DNA of 64,000 bases from Aspidapion aeneum. Its lineage: Eukaryota; Arthropoda; Insecta; Coleoptera; Brentidae. The stretch lies in the NCBI GenBank assembly GCA_963576565.1, contig OY755048.1, positions 4,098,501-4,162,500 of the forward strand, in the 5' to 3' direction. The position numbers and the translations under genes were made by a program. The notes under the pieces were generated by a model, which had not been told where the DNA came from, made no database searches, and was given only the letters and a program-made list of their open reading frames with translations. Each line of letters starts with the position of its first letter. The stretch's first letter is position 1. This document shows, piece by piece, positions 21,181-33,500 of the stretch.

Positions 21181-21690
21181 AATATTCTCTAAGCAATGGC
21201 TGATGATTGGTAGCTCACATGACTTTCCCACAGCTAGATTGAGAAAGGGAGCTGAGCAATGAACATAAAGTGCTGAAGGGACAACTTTTTTTATGTTTGC
21301 TTAGACACCATTTTGCTCCCCGCTCATTGCTGCAGCTCCGTCATACCCTTGTCTACTTAATTTGGAAATATCCAGTTTACAATCCCTTAAAAAAGTTATT
21401 AATTATTGAGTCAGCTATGCCCTTCCCAGATACGTCAGTAATATTTACGTATTGTAAAAAATATTCATTAATTTCAAAAGTCTTTGAATCCAGGTATCTA
21501 GCACATATGGACATCTGTTCCTTAATAGACACATCCGTACTTTCATCCGCTATTATTGAGAAGAATTCATTTTGTCTTATTTTGTCCAGAATTAAGTTCA
21601 AAATCAATGAGTTGCATGAAGTAATGATATTTAATTTGATCGCTTTGCCATTTTTCATCAAAAGATTATCACAAACCAACTAATTAAAAA
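21181..21690 (-). pseudogene. hAT transposase N-terminal/central remnant
   Basis: The minus frame 21679-21377 contains FFSIIADESTDVSIKEQMSI, a segment typical of the DUF4371 region of hAT transposases. After a break, GYDGAAAMSG, ANIKKVVPSALYVHC and APFLNLAV follow. The upstream zinc-finger region is not recognisable. Confidence 0.75.
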
Positions 21691-21978
21691 GTAGCTTTAT
21701 AACCATATACACGACCCAAACACCTGATCTGCCTGACCGCACCTCTGCCCTGCTTAGCAAAACCTCCGTATTTAAAAAAAATCCAGAAATGCGAGTTTTA
21801 TACTAATGTACAAAATCTACTAAAAATATTTACAAATTTTAAAAATCTTAATCGCGTGTTTTTAGTTTCAGAAAAAAATCAAATACGGTTGTACATTCAT
21901 GTAGCGTTATTCTTTTTATTTGCCTCATGTGGGGGATTTTAACCACAACCCCCCCCCCCCCTCAGCGCTACGCCACTG

Positions 21979-22389
21979 GTTTCTATACTTTTGGCCGATA
22001 CTGTATATTATTGTGATGTATATAATTTTTATTTTGTTTTTCGACTTTATTTTAGAGATAAAGTTGTGATCGCCTTGTGCGTTCTTGATTTTTTTTTATT
22101 TAAAATTATCATGTTCATCTGTACCGAACGATAGCGTTATGGGATTATTATAATTCGCGCGACAGCGAATATTGACCACGTAGGATTTTATTACTTTGCG
22201 ATTATCAGGCACAATGTCTTTATTTTCCATTAATACTGATATTCGTCGTCAAAGGCTTATAGTCCATTGGCATTTTTGACCTTCAAATTTTTTATAGACA
22301 TATACACTAAGAACAAATTTACGATAAGTAAAACAATGATAAAAATCGGTTAAGTTGTTTTTTATAAACACCGTAACCGTAACCCGGCT
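21979..22389. other. AT-rich spacer, no gene seen
   Basis: Contains one ATAAAAATCGGTT fragment near 22330 but no gene or element boundary. Confidence 0.35.
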
Positions 22390-22391
22390 TA

Positions 22392-23098
22392 TACAGGGTG
22401 TCCCATAACTTAGGGGCCATAGGCCAACAGGTGATAGAGGAGGTCATGTCTGATAAAAAAAGTTATTATTCATGCAAAAGGATCAAAGTTGGCAATTTTT
22501 TTAACTTTTTTGATAATAACTTAAAAAAAAACGCAGTAAAAATATGAAATTGGGTAAAGTCGTGTACTAGAACAAGAGCAATAAACTGAAATAAAAATTA
22601 TTTTGAAAAAATATTGTCGGTCAATCTTTTTTAGAAAAAACAATTTTTTTGGTATAAACTTTTATAAATGCCATATTAAACGCAATGTTTTTTTTTATAA
22701 TTTTTGTTAATAAAAACAAGTCTCTAGCGAGACATAATAATAAAATATTATTGATATTTTTTAAAAGAAGAAGTAAGCAAAAATTATTTTTTTTTTAATA
22801 TTATTATTTTTTGTACATTTTTGGAGGCTATTTTGACAGCCTGTATCTCCTCAACTTGTAATTTTATCAAAAAAAGGAATACCACATTTTTTAATCACAA
22901 TGAGCTGAGTATTCAGCTGGCTGTGACAGATTTTCTTTTTTTTGTAAAACTCTTTTTCCCCCACTTCTCTTAACTTTAAAAATCCTATATCTTAAAACAG
23001 ATGTGTGTTGCCCCCATGTTATATAAACTTTTTTTCTCGGAAATAACCTGCTCTATCACCTGTTGCACTATGGCACCTAAGTTATGGGACACCCTGTA
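22392..23098. mobile_element. MITE with TACAGGGTGTCCC ends, about 707 bp
   Basis: Starts TACAGGGTGTCCCATAACTT and ends with its complement; arms match well over about 70 bp, including CAACAGGTGATAGAG. TA on each outer side (22390-22391 and 23099-23100) fits a Tc1/mariner-type TA target. The interior is AT-rich and non-coding. Confidence 0.7.
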
Positions 23099-23100
23099 TA

Positions 23101-24896
23101 GGGTGGGCAAAAAAATCGCACCCACTTTTCTTTTCGCCTGTGGTTTGTTTACCCTTTGGTCAATTTTTTTGATTTTGTCTCTATGGAAAGCTAAGGCTTG
23201 AAACTCTACGACTGTTTAGTCAAAATTTGGTAAAAAAATGGAGTCGTTTTTCAGACCCTCCGCCAAATTTTATTGTGCGCCACTGTACCCGATTTTAAAC
23301 ATGGACCAAAAAGCCATGTCTTTGCCGTGCATAAAAAGAGAGTTTTTACATTTAAGGCAGTTATATTGTATGAAGAGTCCTGCAATTCTCGTTAAATTAT
23401 ATTTCAAACTTTGTTTCACATGATATACAAACAAGAGCAGTATCTAGGCTAAACTATTGCACCTCTTTACAAAACTTTTCAGGGACTCAGGGAACTGTCT
23501 TAGTTACAGGTCCTAGACTCCTTAATCTGTAAATATAAGAAATAAATCTTTAAATAACGCAACAAAAAGAACTATAAAAATTTGGGTTAAAAATAACTAC
23601 CATCAAATTATGTCTGAAATAATTTGGTTTTCATAAAATTAACACATTTCTGTTAAAATATTATGCTTTACCTGTTTGTGTATTTTGTTAAAAATGTCTA
23701 ATAATTTATATAATAATAGTATGTTAAAACAACTTATGTAATTTAGTCTAAGGTAAGAATGTTAGTTGGAGACACACACAAATTTCTAAAATTCATCGTG
23801 TTTTCTGCTAGCATCTTCTTCTTCTTTGGGTTCCATGAACCACATTTTTTTTTGTAATAATATCTTGTACTTGTACTTGTATAAATAAATAAATAAAAAA
23901 AAAGGTATTAACTGGCAAAATTGGTTAAGAAATAATAAATTTTAACTACATTAAAATAGGTACTGTTTTAACTAGTAGCCATGCAAACTTGATGTTATTT
24001 TTCATTAGTTTTTTTTTTACCTACCTTTCAAAAAGTTAAAACCGTAGTAGTGCCATCTTGGGCTTTATAGAAATATCAACTTTGAAAAAAGTGTTAGCTT
24101 TCCATAAACACCAAAATGACAAAAAATGAACAATAAGTAAAAAAAACAGCTGAAAAAAAAATTTACGATTTTTTTGGCCCACCTTATATTTGTCTTAATT
24201 TTTTTTTGTAATCAATAACTCTCTAATATTATTGTGTAATATACCTAGAAGTAAATATAGCATCGGGTGGCTTAATTTACTCCTCATTTATTTTGAGTGT
24301 TTATTTTTGCCACATTCATATGCCTATTATACTTACGCTGTAGATTTGTTTAAATTTTGGCACATTTTTTTTGGCGTTGTAATTTGTCGGATCTATCCAA
24401 ATGTTTGACAAATTTTCTTTAACCAATTACCTGTTATACTTACCGAAAAATATAACTAATAAAAAAATTTAATACATGTAGGCACAGAAAACCTAAAGTG
24501 TAAGCTAGTTATTCTGTGGTAAAGGTATTTTAAAAAATCACTTGTGTGCAATGTGCCCTATAAATCTGGCACTTTTTTTTGGAACAAAACTTAATTGTGG
24601 CTATCACAGTAAAAATAGTTATTTAAAGATTATCTAAGCTTTTTAAATTTCATTATGAAGAACACGAAATAGTTTAGGTCAGAAACCGTTTAAAGCATAT
24701 ACGTAATATTCCAATACTCCCTATTACCTATTTACACAATGGTTGGCGTTTGATGCAAACAGAATAAAATAATATTCATGCGTAAAAGTAGAACCAATCA
24801 GGATATTTTATCTAAGGGCCGCAAAGAGGATAGACTTATATCCATTGATATTGCTATTTCAAATATATTTGCATTCTGCATCGTAAGGTACCGTAA
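23101..24896. other. AT-rich spacer, no gene seen
   Basis: GTGCGCCACTG ending at 23285 is another solo hAT-like end. The rest is low-complexity AT-rich sequence without recognisable coding regions. Confidence 0.4.
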
Positions 24897-27050
24897 TAGT
24901 AGTAGTAGTAGTAGTAGTGTGGGGTAGGCTCTAGGCCTGGCGACTAGACACATGAAGACCCCCGGGCATCACCCCTACTGCGTCCTTCTTTCGCTAAGGA
25001 ATCTGCCCGTCTTCTGTAAAAGGCCGGAATATCGGGCCACCTCAGATTCAGAAGGTCCTCCGTCTCAAAGGCTTCCTCTTCGAATACCTCTTTTCTTGCC
25101 TCCTTGTATGCTTCACATGATGAGAGAAAGTGCGCCGAGGTCTCGTCCTCGGCCCAACATTGCTCGCACGTCGCGTCCTCCTTCACTCTCATCTTTGCCA
25201 GGTGTCCTTGTAGGACGCAGTGTCCGGTCAGGACTCCCACTATGGCTCCCACCTCTCTTCGTGTTCTACGGAGCAGCCAGTCCCTACGGGATTTGCTGTA
25301 GCCTGTCACATACTCCTTCGCCTGTCTGGCGTTTCCTGTGTTGGTACACTCCCTTTGTATCTCTTTCTGGGTCCACTCTGTTAGGGCCGACTTCATTTGC
25401 CCTCTTGTGAGCTCCAGGAACGGTTCTGGCCCCCCCCATGACGCATTTCTGCTGGGATCCTCCCCTGGCGAGTCTGTCCGCTTTCTCGTTTCCGGGGACT
25501 CCCACGTGGCCTGGGACCCATACAAGCTCTACCTCTCTTACGCCGGCCAATTCCTGAAGTGCATCCGCACACTCCTGCACCAAACCTGCGGACATGGTTG
25601 GTTTACACAGTGCTTTCAGCGCTTGACTGTCTGAACAGATGCAAGGGCGTTTTCCTGTTTCGTTCCTAATTTCTTCCTCCCATGTTAACGCCAGTATAGC
25701 GTAAACCTCTGCCTGGAAGACTGTTGCATTGGATCCCAGCGGGTAGCTTTTTCCAATGCTCTTGCTTTCCACGTACATTCCTGCACCGGTCGAATTCCGG
25801 TCTGTCAGCCTTGATCCGTCTGTATAGCAGACCATGGCGTCGCTAAGGAGTTCAGCTTTGTCCTCCTTCCATGCATCCCTTGGTGGTATGGTCACACGGT
25901 ATCTCCTTTTCTCCCTTAACCGCTTTTCTGGCATCGCTAGCCTGTACGTCGATGAAGGAATCTCCTTTTCCGTCACAGTCGCGATCTCCGAATGTCCTTT
26001 TTGTCCACCGCTCCTTCTCCACACGCCCGCGTCCCTTATCCTAAGGTATGCTGCCATCGCTTCCTTCTTTATCCAGGTGGACAGCGATGGGAGACCCAGG
26101 ATCGTATTCAGGGCTATGTTAGGAGTAGACCTTAGAGCTCCGGTGATGCTCAAGGTCGCCAGCCTCTGCATGCTTTCGAGCTTTTTGGCGTTAGTGGTTT
26201 TCATTGCCCCCGGCCACCAAACCACGGATCCGTATTGGATCCTCGGTCTTATGATGGCCGTGTAGATCCAGTGCATGATCCTTGGGCTGAGTCCCCACTT
26301 TCTTCCTACCACCCTTCTTACTTGCCAGAATGTTTTTATCGTCTTTGTTGTGAGTCGGTCTATATGTTGTTTCCAGCTTAGTTTACTATCTAGCACCATC
26401 CCCAGGTACTTAACCTCTTGCGATAGTGCAAGTGGTCTTCCGTACATTTGTGGTGCTTTGAAGCCTACTATCTTCCTCTTCTTTGTAAAGAGAACCATTT
26501 CCGTCTTGCTGGGGTTGACGGAGAGGCCTTTCTCTTGGCACCAGTTCTCTATTAGTTTGCACGCCCTTTGCATCCTTTCGCAAATTACGCCTAGGAACTT
26601 CCCTGGCACTATAACCAGTCCGTCGTCGGCGTAAGCTTTGCCGTCAAATCCTTGTTCTTCCCGTTTGTGAAGTAGACTGTCCATTATAAGGCACCAGAGG
26701 TGTGGAGATAAGCAGCCGCCCTGGGGGCAGCCTCCTTTTACCTTCCTCTTGACCTGGGCGTCCTTCATACTTGCCTCCACTTCTCTCTCCTGCAAGGCCA
26801 TCTCGATGCATATTCCTTGTTTTCGAGAGCTTTTTCTATCCTTTGCACGGTTGTATGGAGGGCTGTATCCGTAGGTCTGTTCTTTATGGAGAGGGGATGC
26901 TTTGAGTGGTACCTCTATGAGGTACCTGTCAACCATTTTCTCCAATGCCTTCATCAAAAATGATGTCAAACTTATGGGCCGGAATGATTTTGCGGTGGTG
27001 TAATCTTTCTTCCCTGCTTTTACCGTAGGTATTGCAATAATATGTACTAC
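24897..27050 (-). mobile_element. I/R1-type LINE, 5'-truncated, with (TAC)n tail
   Basis: Minus-strand element whose 3' end runs into an AGT/ACT triplet microsatellite (24897-24918), a common tail for this LINE group. Homology to LINE protein starts near 27040 (AGKKDYTTAKSFRPISL). GC content is clearly higher than in the surroundings. Confidence 0.85.
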
Positions 27051-27083
27051 ATGGAAATAATATGCATATGTCTCAGCAACCAA
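24944..27083 (-). pseudogene. LINE reverse transcriptase plus RNase H (internal deletion, frameshift)
   Basis: The first frame (27083 to 25284, 599 codons) has the RT finger segment SFRPISLTSFLMKALEKMV, the GGCPQGGCLSP motif, the catalytic YADDGLVIV box, and the thumb region (YGSVVWWPGA). RNase H follows (CYTDGSRL, AEVYAILAL, CSDSQALKAL, WVPGHVGVPGNEKAD). Between HKEQ and ALQEREVEAS the sequence is too short and jumbled: the motif with the first catalytic Asp is missing. After ARGGS near 25440 the frame shifts, and the C-terminal Cys/His domain (CEQCWAEDETSAHFLSSC) continues in the frame 25525-24944. The element is therefore dead. Its 5' end merges with non-LINE sequence near 27040-27083. Confidence 0.85.
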
Positions 27084-27518
27084 TCAGATCTTTTTTGCTT
27101 AAAGACCCCAAGGCACTCATGTTTGCATCATGAATGGGCAGTTCACACAACTCATTATTAGGGGTTTTTGAGTTACAATCTTACAGCGTAACCAAAAGCT
27201 TTACGACGAAAATTTACAATATTTTACCGCAGTATTTATGGTTGCCTAACCTCTTCGTTTAGACATACTATATTTTTCGTCGTCAAAGCTTTTGGTTATT
27301 ATTGTGTTGTAACTCAAAAACCCCTCATACACCTAATAGTTTAAAGTCGGACACGTTCAGTTTACAATAATTTCTGCTGATATAAAAACTTTTTTTCAGC
27401 TGTGTTTTCTTCCAAAAAAAAAGTGCCATATTTTTTTGTGTGGTGCCAATAATAATTTAATACATTAAAAACTAAAAACTAATAAGAAAAATTGATTGAT
27501 CAAAGGTAATTTACCTAC
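27084..27518. other. Putative intron sequence next to the FGF exon
   Basis: No gene. A 'gagttacaa'/'ttgtaactc' inverted pair around 27170-27320 suggests a small foldback repeat (AAAAGCTTT near 27190 and 27285). Confidence 0.4.
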
Positions 27519-27622
27519 CGAACCATACAACAATCCACATTCATCCATGCACAAATACTGACAAGTTGCCACTCCCTGGATCTTCATTTGTCCGACACCA
27601 ACTGTCATTCTCTGCAATATAG
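27519..27622 (-). CDS. Fibroblast growth factor, conserved 104-bp middle exon
   Basis: On the minus strand a pyrimidine-rich tract ending TTTTTTCTTGCAG precedes the exon, and GTAGGTAA follows it: a textbook acceptor and donor. The exon is exactly 104 bp, entering with two bases of a split codon and leaving at a codon boundary. Its 34 codons include VGQMKIQGVATCQYLCMDEC and end GLLYGS. FGF1-type genes have a middle exon of this length whose protein ends in the same kind of sequence (YLAMD, GLLYGS). FGFs are secreted beta-trefoil ligands of receptor tyrosine kinases. The frame has no stop. The exons before (higher coordinates) and after (lower coordinates) were not found, so either the introns are very long or this is an orphan exon. 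Which insect FGF it is remains open. Confidence 0.85.
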
Positions 27623-28339
27623 CTGCAAGAAAAAAGAGACTAATATAAATATTAAAGAATGAGTCCTGAGCCGACTGATCACATTCAAAGTTGAATTATT
27701 AATTTGTGAGCAAAAACCATAATAAAGATAAAACCGTAAAATTTCATGCTATATTTATTTCAGATTTCTGAGAGGGAAAAGTATGATAAAGACGACGGGG
27801 TAAAGGTTAGAATACGTTTGCGATCAGTGACTGCTTTAACTGCTATTTGAAAAAAGCAATTTTCATCACTACAAGGATAAAAAATTTGGTTGGCTTCGTT
27901 CGAAAACTTGGTAGTGAAAAACTCGGAAGTAACCTTCTGGCTCTTTACAGCATTGTCCAATGTAAACAAATACTACACTTGAAATTCAGAAAAGTATGTT
28001 TATACATAACGCAAGTCCAAATCTTAAAAAACGTAATTTCCTAAGTGTACAGAGTTCCTCGTATACAAAATTGCATTCAATAAAACTGGAAATTGCGTTG
28101 AATGTAAAGTGTAGTGTTAGGTAATCTAATTTACTTTTCAAATTGTATTAAACAAAAAGCTTTTGGATGGTTTACAGAGTTCATTGAAAATCACTTTACA
28201 AAATGTGCTGTACACTTGAGGGTTTTAGGGTTTTTTTAGCTTCCTAACCTGTACAGCATTAACTAGAGATAGTATTGTTTTCGAAAAAATATTTTTTTTC
28301 AGAAGCGCAGAAAATCGGTTATTTGGGTGTATTTGTTTG

Positions 28340-28346
<7 letters not shown>
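27623..28346. other. Putative intron sequence, no gene seen
   Basis: Follows the FGF exon on its upstream side. A minus frame at 27969-27760 has no recognisable domain and does not resemble an FGF first exon. Confidence 0.4.

Positions 28347-28378
<32 letters not shown>
28347..28378. repeat. (GT)n microsatellite with adjacent recurrent motif
   Basis: A GT run is followed by CCGTCTGTCCGT and then, inverted, the AATTTCATGAAAATCGGTTC motif (28413-28434) found elsewhere in the window next to similar simple repeats. Confidence 0.8.
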
Positions 28379-28380
<2 letters not shown>

Positions 28381-28621
28381 GTCTGTCCGTAATACGATAG
28401 CTCCTAAGCCGCTGAACCGATTTTCATGAAATTTCCAGGTAAACTAGTGTACAATACTGTACTATATCCAGGGGTACACGGGCAGTTGTAAACGGCTTGG
28501 GAAAAATAGGCAACCGGCCCATATTTCACACAAACGCAGGCTTACGGAAAAACTTTTTTTATTAAAATTAATTTAATTCGTAATAAATATACATTATTAG
28601 CCTTGGTGTTGTACACAAGAT

Positions 28622-28904
28622 CAGGGGCGGATCCAGGATTTTCGAGCTAAAGCTCACCACAAACCAAAATATTTTTTCGTTACTGTTTTTAATTGGTGTC
28701 AACTTTGAAATTTACCATCACTGGAAGATAAAATGCCAAAGGCATAAAATTTTTAAAAAACAAGGTAGTTTTTGTAAAAAAATTGGCTCTCCAGATACAT
28801 TTTAGAAGAAGCTGCGGTTCGTGCATTTTTTGTTGTTTAATCTGAATTTAAAAATAAGTTTATGGGAGAAGGGAGAAGGGAGGTTTGGTCCCCTTAGATC
28901 TGCC
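28622..28904. mobile_element. Possible hAT-type MITE, eroded
   Basis: The left end CAGGGGCGGATCCAGG is clear. A right end is suggested by CCCCTTAGATCTGCCC, with CAAGAT on both outer sides (28616-28621 and 28905-28910). An alternative right end GTCCGCCACTG ends at 29173 but has no matching TSD. Confidence 0.45.
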
Positions 28905-29365
28905 CAAGATAGTCTTGGTTTAATAATAATTTTTTTTTGGGTACCTACTCAGTGTTACTACATCAAAATTTACCTCTTTTAAAAGATCACTGCTATTGCA
29001 TAAAATAGCCTGCGCATTAGGATTTTTATGCATTTTTTTAGGCACAAGAAGATTCTCAAAATGATTTCCATAATGGGTATATATATCTCTCTCTGTCTTT
29101 CTCTCTTAGCCCGCCGCCTCTCTAACTTTAACGCCTGAGGCTTAAAGTCCCCTCCCCCGTTAGTCCGCCACTGCAGAGAAGGAGTTTTATTGTTTATAGA
29201 TATTGCTGACATTAGTATTTTTTAATTTGGCTGCGAAAGAAATGTTCGTATTTGAGTTAGTCTTTCGTCAGACGGTAATAATAAATAAAGTTTCTTTAAA
29301 ATTACGCATGCAACTTTGTTTTTTTTATCACACCACTGGACAGTCTTTTTAAGAACTATCAACAC

Positions 29366-29704
29366 TGTTGGTGCAAGCAAGAAATTTCCTAATTTTCATT
29401 TTCTTTTCCTTTTCTGCGCGTTTAAAATAGTTTAAATTTTCGCGCTCTAAAATATGCATATGGGGTTTCACGGCACCGGACACGTGGAAGACAAGCAGCG
29501 CCGCGATGAGTGCGCAAAGAACCACCGTCACAACAAGACACTAGCAAAATCACGTTCCCGAAAAAAGTGAATTTGAGGTGAAAAAACTGGACGTTTAAAC
29601 GTCGACTGGAGCTGCAAGAGAGTCCGAGGTAGGTGCCTTTTCATATAAAATTCCATATGTATCGTAACTTTCCATTTTCAATCGTCAATACCGACAATTA
29701 GTTT
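29366..29704 (+). repeat. 5' LTR of the BEL/Pao element
   Basis: Begins TGTTGGTGCAAGC and shares sequence with the 3' LTR through CCGACAATTAGTTT. The antisense frame starting MTVVLC in both LTRs is a by-product of LTR identity. Confidence 0.9.
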
Positions 29705-30521
29705 TAAATGTGCTTGTGAAGCCAATACCGGCGACCTATCGAAGGAAATTCCGTTATTTTTCAACCCTTGCACGCACATTTAATGGCCCTTCGACCCAAA
29801 TTAATAGTTTTCCAAACTACCTAGACTCCTGTGGTTCAGCAATTTCCTACAAAAATTCCAAATTTCTATTTTCTATTTCAAATTTCAAAATTTATTTCAA
29901 TTTCAATTTGAAACAGACCATATTGTTTGACGGTGCCCGTTGGTGATATGTTCCTTCAAAGTTGATCGAAGTGTTTATTACCGTTCAAAAATAGCTAGAG
30001 CCAATGCACATATTTCGTATAGTTTACTAGTTCATCAAAGAAAGTTGATCGCTTTGTTCATTACATTTTCAGTAAAAGTGGGGTCAATACGCCGAAACTG
30101 AAAATTTAAGGCGGTTCTTCCATCTAAATTCCTTTAATTATCGATTTTACAGGTGTCGCGTTAACGCGCAGGTGCAAGTGTCACCAAGGTCTCACGTTGC
30201 GCGCGTTGTTTGTTCAAATACCGAGGTTTTTTAAAAACTTTCAGACGGGACCGCTAGTCGTATGCACAGAGTGTGCGACTTGGAATCGAAAGGTGCGGGG
30301 TTCAATCCTTGGTGAGACATAAAAGTTTTTTTTAAGGGATATGTTCAAATAATAACATACAGACAAACTTACAAACATTTCATTTCAAAATTTTCGAAAA
30401 AAGTTAATAAAATTAAAATAATAAAATTGTTTAATTTTGCTAAAATTCGGGTTATATTTTAAGCTATATTTTAAGCATTTTTTTGGGTAATTTTAAAACC
30501 AAATTAACTTTCAAAAACAAA
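29705..30521 (+). other. Long leader of the BEL/Pao element
   Basis: About 0.8 kb between LTR and gag without coding sequence of recognisable type. No primer-binding site was identified by eye. It contains a tRNA-like module at 30240-30333. Confidence 0.5.
30240..30333 (+). ncRNA. tRNA-like module inside the retrotransposon leader
   Basis: An A-box-like TAGTCGTATGC (30255-30265), a perfect B-box core GTTCAATCC (30300-30308) and a run of eight T (30326-30333, a possible pol III terminator) are in tRNA-like order and spacing. The acceptor stem cannot be closed, so it is a partial tRNA relic or SINE head, not a working tRNA gene. Confidence 0.45.
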
Positions 30522-30580
30522 AATGTCTACGCAAAAACAGAAAAAAACTTTGCGACAAAAGGCTTTTGAGCTTCAACCAA

Positions 30581-33500
30581 ATGGCGGAAGCTCACGAGGT
30601 AGCTTTGAAAGCGAAGTCGGATACAGCGTTTCACTTTTTGTTTAAATCCAGATATGAAGACGTCGAAGAATGTCATGCTCAATTCTATAATTTTCATAAC
30701 CAAATTATTGGCTCTCTCGAAGAGTTTAAACTTTCATTTGACGAGCAGGATAAAACTAGAAAAGACTTTGACAACCTTTATTATGAATGTAAGGGTATTT
30801 ACTACGACCTTTTTAGGGCCAACCCTGTCAATTACGTAGGCAACCCTAACCAACAAAATATTGTTCAGAGGTCAAATACAAGATCATTTCCACAACCACG
30901 GTTGCCAATTTTCAATGGTAATTATAAAGACTGGCAACACTGGTTTGACTTATTTAAAGTCATGGTACATCAAAATTCTGATTTAAGTGATATAGAGAAA
31001 TTTCAACAATTGCGGAGTTCTGTTCTGAATGAAGCCCTTTCTCTAGTAAAAACCATTCCCCTCGCAGATAGCAATTATCACATTGCGTATGAAACCTTAG
31101 TAAAGAGGTATCAAAATAAACGAATTATTGCTACTACCGCTTTGAATGCTATTAACTTTCTTTCAACTAAATCCAGTTCTGGGAAAGAATTACGTTCCCT
31201 GTTGGATACATTTTCTGAGAATCTAGCCATCTTAAATGAGCTTGGTTTTCCTACAAAAGAATGGGACTTTCTTACTTTTAACATGATGCTCTCAAAACTT
31301 GAAGTCAAGATGAGGACTGATTTCGAACTTTACTATAGTAGAGAGAAAAACAATTCAGAAATTCCGTCCTACACTGATCTTTACACGTTTATAGAAAATC
31401 ATTGCGTTGCGCTCGAATCTGTAGTGCAAATGCCCAGTTTTAGTAGGCAAAATCAAACCCCTAGACAACCTCAAACTACGCGTAATTCTCAACAGAACAG
31501 TTTTCAGAGAAACAGTTTTAATAATTTTAATTTACCTTCTGCTTTCAATACAACTATTTCAAATCAAAGTTCAAATTCAAGAAATCAACAAAATACTTTA
31601 CAAAATAGCAATCAACGCAGCAACCCTCAAATACAAAATAATCAGAACAGAACTTTTAATCCAAAAATAAAATGCTACCTATGTTCTTCGAATCACGCAT
31701 TATCGAAATGTATCGAATTTCAAAACAAAAGTCCACAGGAAAGGATGGGTTATGTTCGGCAGGTGAATCTATGTCAAAATTGCTTACATTTTGCTCACCA
31801 GACCGTGAATTGCCCCTCTTCCTACAACTGCTTTACGTGTGGAGCTAGGCACCACAGTCTTCTTCACGTTCCACGACCAGTAGCGCCCTCTGTGAGTGTT
31901 GATTCTTATCCTCCAGAGAACGTTAATATTCCACTTTCCAATTCCAATAGCACCCCTATGTCAGGAAGCCATTCCACAAACTGTCATGCGACAATGATTT
32001 CCAAAAATTCCACTTTTCTACTTTCTACCGTTGTAGCTGACATGTTAGACTCAAGGGGACATTACCAACCAGTTCGTATCTTACTCGATTCTGCCTCAGA
32101 GGCAAACTTTATTTCAGAAAAATGTCTAAATCGTTTAGGTCTTTCGAAAAGCTTCTTTTCTACTTCTATTCAAGGCTTAAATCAAATGACATCTTCCAAT
32201 ACCAAAGGTAAGACGAAATGTCTTATCAAACCTCAAGGTCAAGCGGGACCTACCTTTGATTTTGAGGCTTTAGTACTTCCAAAACTTTGTACAGAGATTC
32301 CTTCTTGCGCTGTCGACTCGAGCAAGTGGAATCACATTCGCAATATCAAACTTTCTGATCAAAACTTCCATATACCAAGTTCCATTGATGTCCTAGTAGG
32401 TTGTGAACTTTTTCCGCATCTCTTACAAGAGGGAGTTATCCACGGAGAGCGTGGACAACCTAGTGCTTTTAATAGCATCTTTGGCTATGTGCTGATTGGT
32501 AAAGTTGAAACTTCAAAGCAACAAAATCCACAATCACTCATAAGCTGTTACACTTCCATCGAACCATCTCTGGATATCTGCCTAGAGCGCTTCTGGGAGA
32601 TAGAGCAGGTTCCACATAAGGTTCATCACAGTCCTGAGGATATTATGTGCGAAAAATTATTTTCACAATCAGTTTCACGCAACGAATCAGGTAGATTCGT
32701 CGTTCCATTACCTTTCATAAACTTAGAACCCCAGTTGGGTGACACCTATCCAATCGCTTTAAAACGTTTCAAGCTTCAGGAAGCTAGACTTCTCAAAGAC
32801 TCAGCTAATTATCAAGCTTACAAAGATTTTATGCAAGATTATTTAGACACTGGTCACATGATACCTATTCCTACGCCTATATCTAAAGATGTCTTGGATA
32901 ATTCCTACTTTATCCCTCATCACAGTGTCTGGAACACTGGGAAGATAAGAGTGGTCTTTGATGGGTCTCAACGTAGTCCCAGAGGTGTCTCACTCAACGA
33001 GACGTTGTGCGCAGGTCCTAAACTGCAAAATGATGTCCGTGAAATTTTACTTAATTTTCGAATTCATGCTGTAGCCTTTGTTACTGACATAGTAAAAATG
33101 TTCCGACAGATTTTAATTATTCCTGAGCACACGCGTTATCAAAATATTCTATGGAGAATTTCTGAGGATGATCCTGTCCAAACCTACTCCTTAAGAACAG
33201 TTGTTTATGGACTTAAGTCATCACCTTACTTAGCTATTCGTACTATACAAGAACTAGCTAAACTTGAGTCTGAAAGGTGTCCTAATGCTTCCAAGGTGCT
33301 TCTTAAAGACATTTACGTCGACGACGTGCTCACTGGGCAGGATTCTGTGGCCTCTGCCAAAGAACTTCAGTCGGAGTTAATCTCCCTGTTGCGCCTAGGA
33401 GGGTTTGAACTTAAAAAATGGGCGAGCAACAGTCCGGAACTTCTCTCCTCATTCTCAGAATCAGAAACACAAATGTCCATTCGTTTCGACAAATCCGAAC

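Larger units (their letters stand above)
19066..21978 (-). mobile_element. Decayed hAT transposon, interrupted by a LINE
   Basis: The left terminus CAGTAGCGTAGCGC and the inverted right terminus CAGTGGCGTAGCGC enclose 2.9 kb. The minus strand holds pieces of one hAT transposase: the N-terminal part at 21181-21690 and the C-terminal part at 19230-19880. The LINE at 19887-21180 splits them. The flanks GTAGGTAT and GTTTCTAT agree at only 5 of 8 positions, consistent with an old insertion. Stops and frameshifts are frequent. Confidence 0.75.

Noticed and set aside
27084..30000. Further FGF exons near 27519-27622
   Set aside because: I looked for the first- and third-exon patterns on the minus strand by eye and found none with splice sites.
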